A stretch of DNA of 7,534 nucleotides from positions 1 through 7,534 of the forward strand of contig FR898435.1 in the NCBI GenBank assembly GCA_000437515.1, written 5' to 3'. Below are positions 1 through 5,604 of the stretch, piece by piece. The position numbers and the translations under genes are program-made. The notes beneath the pieces were generated by a model that did no database searches, was not told where the DNA came from, and worked only from the letters and a program-made list of their open reading frames with translations. Position 1 is the first letter of the stretch; the number at the start of each line of letters is the position of its first letter. The DNA is from Acidiphilium sp. CAG:727 (GTDB taxonomy: Bacteria; Bacillota; Clostridia; Christensenellales; Borkfalkiaceae).

Positions 1-421
1 CTATGGCGACTATCGCCGCCGCGGGGATGGGGTATACGTAACAATACAAAAGATTTTCGCCAAGGGTACCGAAAACCGACTGAAGCGTCGCGAACACGAC
101 GGTTTCCAAAGCCGCAATCGCAAAAAAAGTGATCGCCGCGACGAGTAAACGATTACGTTTTTTTACCGCTTTCGCGTACGAGGTTTGTTCCGCCACCACT
201 TCCGGTTCGGCGTGTTCGGTTACCAGAAAGTCGAGCGTTACGCCGAAGAGCGACGCGATAGTCATAAGCACCGTAACGTCGGGTATGGACTCTCCGCGTT
301 CCCATTTCGAAACCGCTTTGTCCGAATAATTTATCTTTTCGGCGAGTTCGATTTGCGTCAACTTCATTTGTTTTCTCAAAGATATTAAGTTTTGAGCAAA
401 TACGACTTTAACGTCCTGCAT
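1..421 (-). CDS. XRE-family helix-turn-helix regulator with membrane segments (3' end outside window)
   Basis: Reading down from the ATG at 421-419 gives 140 codons with no stop before the window edge, so the C-terminus is missing. Residues about 8-67 form a classic XRE/Cro-C1 DNA-binding domain: LRKQMKLTQIELAEKI is helices 1-2, SDKAVSKWERGESIPD is the recognition helix and following turn, and LFGVTLDFLV closes the domain. A short linker (about 68-91, ending in the basic run KKRNR) leads into a hydrophobic segment at about 92-113 and a second starting near 124, so this is a membrane-anchored XRE protein, a type common in Clostridia and often autoregulatory. GGAG lies 7 bp upstream of the ATG and supports this start. 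A promoter with an extended -10 box and an inverted repeat lies just upstream. Transcribed divergently from the SGNH hydrolase. The signal sensed by the membrane part is unknown. DNA-binding role is well supported; targets are inferred only. Confidence 0.9.
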   Translation of the reverse strand, partial: MQDVKVVFAQNLISLRKQMKLTQIELAEKINYSDKAVSKWERGESIPDVTVLMTIASLFGVTLDFLVTEHAEPEVVAEQTSYAKAVKKRNRLLVAAITFFAIAALETVVFATLQSVFGTLGENLLYCYVYPIPAAAIVAI

Positions 422-447
422 TTCAAATCTCCGTGAAAGTTATTACA

Positions 448-490
448 CGTTTGATTTTATTTTAGCACAATAACGGATAAAAATCAAACG
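448..490. promoter_or_regulatory. Inverted repeat over the XRE promoter, candidate autoregulatory operator
   Basis: CGTTTGATTTT (448-458) is an exact 11-bp reverse complement of AAAATCAAACG (480-490), with a 21-bp gap. One arm covers the -35 box and the other touches the -10 box of the minus-strand promoter. The arm centres are about 32 bp apart, near three helical turns, which would put both arms on the same face of the DNA. Dimeric XRE proteins typically bind such sites, so autorepression is a reasonable inference. There is no U-run, so it is not a terminator. Confidence 0.5.
459..487 (-). promoter_or_regulatory. SigmaA-type promoter of the XRE regulator
   Basis: On the minus strand TTGATT (487-482) is followed after exactly 17 bp by TAAAAT (464-459). 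A TG dinucleotide one base before the -10 box makes it an extended -10. The predicted start site is about 30 bp upstream of the ATG at 421. The spacing and the 5/6 -10 match make this a good candidate. Transcription has not been shown. Confidence 0.7.
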
Positions 491-506
491 AAAAAAGGCG
501 AATTCG

Positions 507-529
507 GGTAAAAACACGATAATTTTACC
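507..529. repeat. GGTAAAA/TTTTACC inverted repeat in the divergent intergenic region
   Basis: GGTAAAA (507-513) pairs with TTTTACC (523-529) around a 9-bp gap. Five T residues follow at 531-535, so a weak terminator is conceivable, but no gene reads into it on the plus strand. The GTAAAAT-type half-site recurs in the SGNH promoter palindrome (638-661), which fits a shared operator motif better. Nearby are two further short palindromes, TCTACC/GGTAGA (535-549) and TAAAGAAA/TTTCTTTA (593-609). Confidence 0.4.
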
Positions 530-592
530 GTTTTTCTACCGCGGGTAGAGTCGGATTACGCGTGTGTAGAAAGTGGTTTTTACGCTCTACGT

Positions 593-609
593 TAAAGAAA
601 ATTTCTTTA
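593..609. repeat. 17-bp AT-rich palindrome
   Basis: TAAAGAAA (593-600) and TTTCTTTA (602-609) are perfect 8-bp inverted arms around a single central A. A near-perfect odd-length palindrome of this kind is typical of a dimeric repressor site. It lies 24 bp upstream of the -35 box of the SGNH promoter, where an activator or repressor could act. No binding protein is identified. Confidence 0.4.
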
Positions 610-632
610 TAGCGAGCCCCTGCGGGAGTAGG

Positions 633-661
633 TTGTAATTTTACGCCCGTCGGGGTAAAAT
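633..661 (+). promoter_or_regulatory. Promoter of the SGNH hydrolase with palindrome filling the spacer
   Basis: TTGTAA (633-638) is separated by 17 bp from TAAAAT (656-661), a good sigmaA match. ATTTTAC (638-644) is the exact reverse complement of GTAAAAT (655-661), and inside it CCC (646-648) pairs with GGG (652-654) around a GTC loop, leaving G645 as the only bulge. The inverted repeat therefore spans from the last base of the -35 box through the -10 box. A protein bound there would exclude RNA polymerase, so this is probably an operator. The predicted start is near 668, giving a leader of about 55 nt. Confidence 0.6.
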
Positions 662-707
662 ACGGGTATAGACGAAAAACCGTTTACAACGCGTTTTGCG
701 AAAACGG

Positions 708-715
708 AAAGGAGG
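708..715 (+). promoter_or_regulatory. Ribosome binding site of the SGNH hydrolase
   Basis: AAAGGAGG lies 8 nt before the ATG at 724. It is a near-complete anti-Shine-Dalgarno match and fixes the start of the hydrolase. Confidence 0.85.
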
Positions 716-723
716 CTGCTATA

Positions 724-1416
724 ATGAATAGAGAAAAGAAGATAACGGTGTTCGGCGATTCGATAGGTAAAGGCGTATTTACGGACGGCGGAAAGATAGA
801 AGTTATCAAAGACAACGCGGTAAGATTGTTCGAGGAATGGAAAGGCATAGAGATAGACAACCGTTCGGGGTACGGGCAGTCGCTTAAAAGGCTTCTGGAT
901 AAAGGTGTAATCGAAAAATATATCGCCGGTCTTGACAAAAGCAAGAGAAATATCGCCGTTATCGAACTCGGTGGAAACGACGCGGATTTCGACTGGAAAG
1001 CGGTTGCGGACGCTCCGAATGAAAATCATTACCCGAAAACCGGAATCGAAGAATTTTCTCTCGCGTACGCAAAACTATTGAAAGATTTAAGGAGCGCGGG
1101 CGTCGAAACGGTCGCGTGCACGATAGTTCCGATAAGCAGCGAGAGGTATTTCGACAACGTTATATGTAAAATTACCGACGGCGAAAAAGTGCTTGAATAT
1201 TTTCGCGGCGACGTGAACACGATACACCGTCATCAGGAAATGTTCAACAACGAAATTCTTAAAAACGCGTTTTCTTCGGGCGCGGAAGTCATAGATCTTC
1301 GTCGTGAATTTCTGAATACGAACGAGTTCGAAAGTCTGATTTGTCAGGACGGTATTCATCCCAACGCAACGGGGCAGCGCAAGATTTTCGACGTGGCGAA
1401 AGAATTCGCTTCGTAA
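724..1416 (+). CDS. SGNH/GDSL-family hydrolase (cytoplasmic esterase-like)
   Basis: A 230-residue protein with all SGNH signature blocks. Block I is VFGDSIGKG with the nucleophile Ser13. Block II is probably the SGYGQ stretch (Gly49 or Gly51). Block III is ELGGND with Asn85 for the oxyanion hole. Block V is DGIHPN with Asp209 and His212 completing the catalytic triad. Length is normal for a single-domain member. No signal peptide or membrane segment is present, so it should act in the cytoplasm. The family hydrolyses O-acyl or thioester bonds, including acetyl groups on sugars (CE12 and similar), lysophospholipids and thioesters; substrate cannot be read from sequence. It is monocistronic, with its own regulated-looking promoter and terminator, and converges on a rhamnosidase-like gene. 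Sugar de-acetylation is therefore a context-based guess. Family assignment is firm, function is not. Confidence 0.9.
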   Translation: MNREKKITVFGDSIGKGVFTDGGKIEVIKDNAVRLFEEWKGIEIDNRSGYGQSLKRLLDKGVIEKYIAGLDKSKRNIAVIELGGNDADFDWKAVADAPNENHYPKTGIEEFSLAYAKLLKDLRSAGVETVACTIVPISSERYFDNVICKITDGEKVLEYFRGDVNTIHRHQEMFNNEILKNAFSSGAEVIDLRREFLNTNEFESLICQDGIHPNATGQRKIFDVAKEFAS

Positions 1417-1530
1417 GGTCGGAATACGTTTGCGCAGCCGTTGCGCACCTTAGTAGCGGCGTACTTCGCGGCGTGTCGTTCCGAGGCGAAGCCGAATAAT
1501 ATCCCGGAAGGGGACGTAATACGATATAGT

Positions 1531-1599
1531 AATAACCCCGCGGGTTCGTCGGTAAGACGAACCTGTTTTTCGGGGGAAAGGCGACCCCGCGGGGTTATT
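1531..1599. repeat. Long GC-rich inverted repeat enclosing the terminator between convergent genes
   Basis: AATAACCCCGCGGG (1531-1544) is the exact reverse complement of CCCGCGGGGTTATT (1586-1599). The left arm shares bases 1541-1544 with the nested terminator stem, so the full outer and extended inner stems are mutually exclusive at those bases. The right arm contains its own palindrome CCCCGCGGGG (1585-1594). It lies 12 bp beyond the stop of the minus-strand glycosidase gene, so it may end or protect that transcript, but on the minus strand only a weak U-poor tail follows. Confidence 0.55.
1541..1570 (+). terminator. Rho-independent terminator of the SGNH hydrolase
   Basis: GGTTCGTC (1543-1550) pairs perfectly with GACGAACC (1556-1563) around a GGTAA loop, extendable by a G-U and a C-G pair to 10 bp (1541-1565), and is followed immediately by TTTTT (1566-1570). 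This is a textbook intrinsic terminator for plus-strand transcripts, 124 nt after the hydrolase stop codon. The 1417-1540 stretch contains no gene; it holds a TGCGCA repeated at 1431-1436 and 1442-1447 and a TAAGGT/ACCTTA inverted pair (1414-1419, 1447-1452). Confidence 0.8.
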
Positions 1600-1611
1600 C
1601 GTAATATAAAA

Positions 1612-3270
1612 TTATTTAACAGTAACTTTAATACCTTTCGGAGCGGTAACGTTTTTAACGTAACTTCCGTCGGGGTTTTTCTTTATTTCGACCTCTACGT
1701 TTCCTTTCAACGTCGGGTAAACCGCTTTTACGTAATCAAGCGAGCCTAAATACGGGTCTAATTCGTATTCGTCGGGTTTGTCTTCGATCGGTCTTATGCC
1801 CGCGATATACTCCGTCATATACGCGAGTACGCCGCTTGCCCAGCCGTGGCAGAAACTGTGGCGATAACCGGTGTAACAGAACCTGCCTTTGTCGCCGTGC
1901 GGATCGACTTTTCCGCTTTGTAACATTTCGTCTATGCGGTTGGCGTTTTCAAACCATTCGACGTCGAAGTCTTCCCAGAAAGTGGTCGCGCCGAGGTCGA
2001 GCATCTTCCCGTAATATTCCCTTATCATCGCTTCGGCTTCGTCGCGTTCGTTCATTTTCGCCATAGCCTTGAATATAAAGTAGTTCAGGAAAGTGGTAAG
2101 CCCCTGCGCGCCGCCGTTTAAGATGACGTCGAGGTTTTCCTGCGTTTCTTCGCCCGCTAAAATTGCCAGAGCCGCAATTTGTTTGTATCTTCTCACCCTG
2201 TGAGTTTTTCTTTCGAGCCGTCCGACTATTTCTCTCGCCAAAGAAGAATCTTCGCCGAATTTGTCCAGAAGAAATTCGGCTTTTTTCATGATTATGCGAA
2301 GAAGATAGTTCGTACCCGCGAGTTCGTCGTATTTTTTATCGAGTTCGCGCGCGCTTTCGGGATCGTTTTCGTCAAAGTCGGAGGAGTCGTCTTTCCCGAC
2401 GTAATGACTGCCCCAGTCGATAAAATCGAAAGGCAGGCGGGTAGTTCCGTCCTCGTCTACGAAAGGATAAAAATCTCTTACTATGCGCTTTACGAAGCCG
2501 AGATTTTCTTTGACGAACCCTTCGTCGGAAGTTCTCATATAGTATTCGTATAAGTTGTAAATCCACCACGCCGAGTAGTTCGGTATGCCGTTCATCCACA
2601 CGCCTTCGTCGGTCTGATCGCGGCAGAAAATAAGCGAATTCTTGATTTCGGGAACGTCCGGGTAAAGGCAGAACGAAGTTTTGGTTTCGGGGTAGATGTC
2701 GCCTATCCATACGAGTCTGTCGCGTTTGATTCCGTCCCATACGTAGCCGTTTTTAAGGCACAATTTGAGAGTGTAAGCGGCAGTTTGCCAGATTTCGTTC
2801 ATACGGTCGTCGCTGCACGTGAATTTTCCCGATTCTTCTCTTGCGGTATCGTCGCAGGCGGCAACGATCGATTTGACGGCGAAAGAGGATTTTTCCGGAA
2901 AGTCTATTCTTAAAAATCTGAACCCCGTCTGTCCGAAAGTCATATCCGAAAGTCTTACGAGTCGAACGTTCATATCCCTTACGGAATGGTCGTTGGTGGC
3001 GTTTTTTTCGCCGATTTCGGCGCAGGTTTCGCCGACCGATTCGCCGAAGCGAAGTCTTACGATTTCGCTCGGATCGGCTGATTTGGTTATAATTCTTACT
3101 CCCCCCGAAAGTTCTTTTCCGAAGTCGAGAATTATCGACGAGTTACCGTTGATAACGGCGCAATCGTATTCGTAAAGACCTATCTGAAGAACTTTTTCTT
3201 TCAGCAGGCTTCCGGGGTTTTCTATTTGTCCTTCCGTGTATACTATTCTTTTTGGAAAAACATATCGCAT
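1612..3270 (-). CDS. GH78-type alpha-L-rhamnosidase-like glycoside hydrolase
   Basis: A 552-residue protein resembling the (alpha/alpha)6-barrel glycosidases of family GH78, which release L-rhamnose from oligosaccharides, glycans or glycosides. Approximate layout: N-terminal beta-sandwich 1-140, helical barrel 150-490, short C-terminal beta domain 495-552. The barrel carries DGIKRDRLVWIGD (179-191), the counterpart of the family's DCPxRExLGWxGD catalytic motif; GATTFWEDFD (427-436), with Glu433 at the usual general-base position; and SFCHGWASG (472-480), with His475. The expected general acid Glu appears as Asp184, a substitution I recall in a subgroup of GH78-like proteins. At 552 residues it is shorter than many GH78 enzymes, which often have extra beta domains. 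It lacks a signal peptide, so it would act on imported substrates. The start has AAGGA 6-7 nt upstream. It is the last gene of the transporter/PII operon, 36 bp after PII-like B with no terminator between. Family call is good; the rhamnose specificity is inferred. Confidence 0.8.
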   Translation of the reverse strand: MRYVFPKRIVYTEGQIENPGSLLKEKVLQIGLYEYDCAVINGNSSIILDFGKELSGGVRIITKSADPSEIVRLRFGESVGETCAEIGEKNATNDHSVRDMNVRLVRLSDMTFGQTGFRFLRIDFPEKSSFAVKSIVAACDDTAREESGKFTCSDDRMNEIWQTAAYTLKLCLKNGYVWDGIKRDRLVWIGDIYPETKTSFCLYPDVPEIKNSLIFCRDQTDEGVWMNGIPNYSAWWIYNLYEYYMRTSDEGFVKENLGFVKRIVRDFYPFVDEDGTTRLPFDFIDWGSHYVGKDDSSDFDENDPESARELDKKYDELAGTNYLLRIIMKKAEFLLDKFGEDSSLAREIVGRLERKTHRVRRYKQIAALAILAGEETQENLDVILNGGAQGLTTFLNYFIFKAMAKMNERDEAEAMIREYYGKMLDLGATTFWEDFDVEWFENANRIDEMLQSGKVDPHGDKGRFCYTGYRHSFCHGWASGVLAYMTEYIAGIRPIEDKPDEYELDPYLGSLDYVKAVYPTLKGNVEVEIKKNPDGSYVKNVTAPKGIKVTVK

Positions 3271-3306
3271 TTTATTTCCTTCCTTTTTTTCGGGTGTGAA
3301 ACGTAA

Positions 3307-3624
3307 TCAGTCGGTTATTCCGACGACGTCGGTAACGGGCATCGAAAACGCAATGCCGTAACCGGGGGTTTTCAGCCCTACTTTTTGATATAAGTTTTTA
3401 AGTATCGGGTCTTTTTGTTCGGATTTTACGATTATCACGACTATTTCTTTTTCGGGTTGAACGGTGATATTGAACAACTTTTCCGCTTCGGGGTTGGCGG
3501 TTCCTCTCGCATGCAGGACCGTGCCGCCTTTCGCGCCGAACTCTCTCGCCGCGTCCATTACGGCGTCCGAAAACCCCGCGTTTACTATGCAGAATATTAC
3601 TTCGTGATTAAATTGTTCGTTCAT
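3307..3624 (-). CDS. PII-like signalling protein B
   Basis: A 105-residue protein with a predicted PII (ferredoxin-like) fold: strand 1 VIFCIVNAG (9-17), helix 1 FSDAVMDAAREFG (18-30), strand 2 GGTVLHARGT (33-42), a short connecting loop 43-57, strand 3 EIVVIIVKS (60-68), helix 2 71-82, then strand 4 GYGIAFSMPVTDVVGI (88-103), which matches the KIFVLPVEEAIRI end of classical PII. The long T-loop and its modifiable Tyr are absent, so it is not a GlnB/GlnK orthologue. Members of this superfamily sense nucleotides or other small ligands and bind a partner, often a transporter. Start choice: AAGGAG sits 8 nt before the ATG at 3624 but only 2 nt before the in-frame GTG at 3630, so the ATG is preferred. 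The start follows the stop of PII-like A by 2 bp, implying translational coupling. Ligand unknown. It could alternatively be called a CutA/SbtB-like PII relative. Confidence 0.75.
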   Translation of the reverse strand: MNEQFNHEVIFCIVNAGFSDAVMDAAREFGAKGGTVLHARGTANPEAEKLFNITVQPEKEIVVIIVKSEQKDPILKNLYQKVGLKTPGYGIAFSMPVTDVVGITD

Positions 3625-3626
3625 TT

Positions 3627-4040
3627 TCACTTCTCCTTATTGCATAAAAATTGGTAGACGGCAACGCCTATAAGGCTCGTCATGGGGGAAACGAAGGCAA
3701 CGCCTTTCGCCCCTTTAAGCGTCCGGAATTTTTCTTCCAATCCCGTAAGCGCGGTTTTTATCATATCGTTTCTTACGACTCCGATAATAACCGCCTTGTC
3801 GCTCGATACTACGCCGAGCGCGGAAAGAGTTTCGTTCGAAGCCGTACCCGAAGCCGATAAGACGTATTCGGCGTTTATCTCGTATTCGTGCAGAAAGTCG
3901 GTGAAAAAGTCCGACTTGTTTCTCGGCGCGATCACGAAGAGAAGAGATAACTTATGCGGCGCGTCGGGTTGCCTGTTCTCGATCTTCTGTGAAATTTTTT
4001 CTTCCGCTTTTTTTATGGCGGATTTTATTTTTTCGCCCAT
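3627..4040 (-). CDS. PII-like signalling protein A with N-terminal amphipathic helix
   Basis: A 137-residue protein. Residues 1-24 form a predicted charged amphipathic helix with hydrophobics at 5, 9, 12, 16 and 20, suited to coiled-coil or membrane-surface contact. The remainder looks like a PII fold: strand 1 KLSLLFVIAPR (30-40), helix 1 41-53, strand 2 YVLSASGTAS (59-68), strand 3 KAVIIGVVR (82-90), helix 2 92-107, and strand 4 GVAFVSPMTSLIGV (113-126). It shares the pattern R/S-GTA--E--L and the final FxxPxTxxxG with PII-like B, so the two are divergent paralogues. No T-loop tyrosine is present. AAGGAGG lies 7 nt before the ATG and overlaps the stop of the transporter gene upstream (12 bp apart), so the two are translationally linked. 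Likely role: regulatory subunit for the adjacent DUF1538 transporter, by analogy with GlnK-AmtB and SbtB-SbtA. Fold assignment is from pattern only. Confidence 0.75.
   Translation of the reverse strand: MGEKIKSAIKKAEEKISQKIENRQPDAPHKLSLLFVIAPRNKSDFFTDFLHEYEINAEYVLSASGTASNETLSALGVVSSDKAVIIGVVRNDMIKTALTGLEEKFRTLKGAKGVAFVSPMTSLIGVAVYQFLCNKEK
3633..3638 (-). promoter_or_regulatory. Ribosome binding site deciding the start of PII-like B
   Basis: AAGGAG lies inside the 3' end of PII-like A, 8 nt upstream of the ATG at 3624. The GTG at 3630 would leave only a 2-nt spacer, so it is unlikely to be used. Confidence 0.7.
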
Positions 4041-4052
4041 TCCGTTACCTCC

Positions 4053-5570
4053 TTAAAAGTTTATGATGCGGTCGTCGTCGGCGGCGAGAATTTTCTTCAT
4101 CGCTATTCTCTGACGGACGCGTTTCGTCATAATCGACTTAAAGCCGAGAAGTTGAATGGTTATAAGCGGCGTCATCGCGACCATTGCCACCACGCCGAAA
4201 GCGTAACTCATAACGCCGCCCGCGTCGCCGCCCGCAGCGCAAAGACCTATCGTAAGCGGAAGAATGAAACTCGAAGTCAAAGGTCCGCTTGCTACCCCGC
4301 CGGAGTCGAACGCTATCGCGGTGTATACGGGCGGTACGAAAAACGCAAGCCCCAAAGACAGCAGATAACCGGGGATGAGATAGAATAAGATATTGAACTT
4401 GAAGTGCGCCCTTATAAGCGACAGCGCGATAGAAACGCCTACGCCCACCGAAAGAGCGATCATCATCGATTTTTTGCTTACGGTTTTATCCGTAACTTCT
4501 TCGACCTGTTTATTGAGGACGTGTACCGCCGGTTCGGCGAGAACTACAACCAGGCCGAGAATAAAGCCTATCAGCGTTATAGCCCATACGGGTAAATCGG
4601 CAAGGCATTGACCTATTCTGTAACCGACTGGCATAAAGCCGACCGAAACGGCGGTCAGGAAAATCAGAAGCCCTATGAAAGTAAAGCCTACGCCCACGCC
4701 TATTTTGGCGAGTTTCTTTTTCGGAAGGTGTAGGCAGGTGAACTGCAAAACCGCGAAGAACGCGACTATTAAAACGAGCGCGACGGCGACTTCTTTCGCG
4801 GTGCGGAGAAACGTCGAACCGACGGCTGAAAGATCTATCGCGTAAGAGCCGAGATCTATCTCGGACGCTTTACCGTTCGAAAACACTCCGAGAATCATTA
4901 CGGCAAGGATAGGGCCGATAGAGCAGAGCGATACGAGGCCGAATGAATTTTCGCCCTGATTTTTACCGCCGAGCGTAGAAGCGATACCTATGCCGAGAGC
5001 CATTATAAAAGGAACGGTGATAGGGCCGGTCGTAACGCCGCCCGAATCGAATGCGAGCGCGAGGAAATCGGAATTACCGGTTACGACGAGAAGCGAAGCA
5101 AACGCGAACATACACGAATAGAAGAAAAACAACATCATCGAAAGTTGCAGTTTGCATACGATTTTAATTACAGCGAGCAGCAGGAAAAGCCCTACTCCCA
5201 GCCCTACGCTTACAATAAGAACGGTCGGGTTTATTCTGCCGCTTATCTGCGTGGCGAGAACGGATAAGTCGGGCTCTGCGACGGTTATCAATACTCCCAT
5301 TAAGAAACATACGCCGAGAAGAAGCCCTATTTTTTTGAGTTTCGACAGTCCCGCACCGATATGGTCGCCCATAGGCATCATCGCGAGATCCGCGCCGAGT
5401 GAGAAAAGCCCCATACCTATAACGAGCGCGATCGCCGAAACTATAAACGTAACAAGTTCGGAATCCGTGAGGTTTATAAGGGGCGTAAAGTGGAGTATTA
5501 CGACTATAAGCGCCACGGGAAGAACCGAGATTAACGCTTCTTTGATTTTGTTAAGCAAAGCCGAAAACAC
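4053..5570 (-). CDS. Fused two-repeat DUF1538 membrane transporter
   Basis: A 505-residue polytopic membrane protein with about 12-14 hydrophobic segments. It is an internal duplication. AFDSGGVTTGP (173-183) in the first half recurs as AFDSGGVASGP (420-430) in the second; ITVAEPDLSVL (95-105) recurs as VVLAEPAVHVL (342-352); and LAMMPMGDHIGAGL (62-75) recurs loosely as VGFMPVGYRIGQCL (310-323). These AEP and FDSGGVxxGP signatures are those of DUF1538. From memory, a two-protein DUF1538 system (UmpA/UmpB of Halomonas) was described as a Na+(Li+,K+)/H+ antiporter; here both halves are in one chain. A cation/proton exchange role is thus plausible but unproven. The start is GTG at 5570, supported by AAGGAG 8 nt upstream. 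It is the first gene of the operon, followed by two PII-like genes. The tail (484-505) is basic then acidic and cytosolic-looking, a possible contact site for the PII proteins. Confidence 0.85.
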   Translation of the reverse strand: MFSALLNKIKEALISVLPVALIVVILHFTPLINLTDSELVTFIVSAIALVIGMGLFSLGADLAMMPMGDHIGAGLSKLKKIGLLLGVCFLMGVLITVAEPDLSVLATQISGRINPTVLIVSVGLGVGLFLLLAVIKIVCKLQLSMMLFFFYSCMFAFASLLVVTGNSDFLALAFDSGGVTTGPITVPFIMALGIGIASTLGGKNQGENSFGLVSLCSIGPILAVMILGVFSNGKASEIDLGSYAIDLSAVGSTFLRTAKEVAVALVLIVAFFAVLQFTCLHLPKKKLAKIGVGVGFTFIGLLIFLTAVSVGFMPVGYRIGQCLADLPVWAITLIGFILGLVVVLAEPAVHVLNKQVEEVTDKTVSKKSMMIALSVGVGVSIALSLIRAHFKFNILFYLIPGYLLSLGLAFFVPPVYTAIAFDSGGVASGPLTSSFILPLTIGLCAAGGDAGGVMSYAFGVVAMVAMTPLITIQLLGFKSIMTKRVRQRIAMKKILAADDDRIINF

Positions 5571-5578
5571 GCTGAACT

Positions 5579-5584
5579 CTCCTT
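5579..5584 (-). promoter_or_regulatory. Ribosome binding site for the GTG start of the DUF1538 gene
   Basis: AAGGAG is 8 nt before the GTG at 5570. No ATG start with comparable spacing exists nearby in this frame, which supports GTG initiation. Confidence 0.75.
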
Positions 5585-5604
5585 ATTTTACTTGATTGTT
5601 ATAT

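Noticed and set aside
607..1029. 140-codon open frame on the minus strand
   Set aside because: Antisense to the SGNH hydrolase and the intergenic operators; no recognisable motif. The plus frame has the full catalytic triad.
1420..1530. TGCGCA direct repeat and CTTCGC/GCGAAG pair as a mobile-element remnant
   Set aside because: Arms are only 6 bp, there is no target-site duplication and no transposase fragment.
2179..2740. Open frames of about 120 codons on either strand
   Set aside because: Both are alternate-frame shadows of the GH78-like gene, with low-complexity Arg/Phe-rich translations.
3625..3630. GTG start giving two extra residues for PII-like B
   Set aside because: Its spacer to the AAGGAG is only 2 nt, whereas the ATG at 3624 has 8 nt.
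5152..5595. 147-codon plus-strand frame
   Set aside because: Antisense to the DUF1538 gene; Ser/Thr/Ile/Pro-rich composition is the complement of the transporter's codons.
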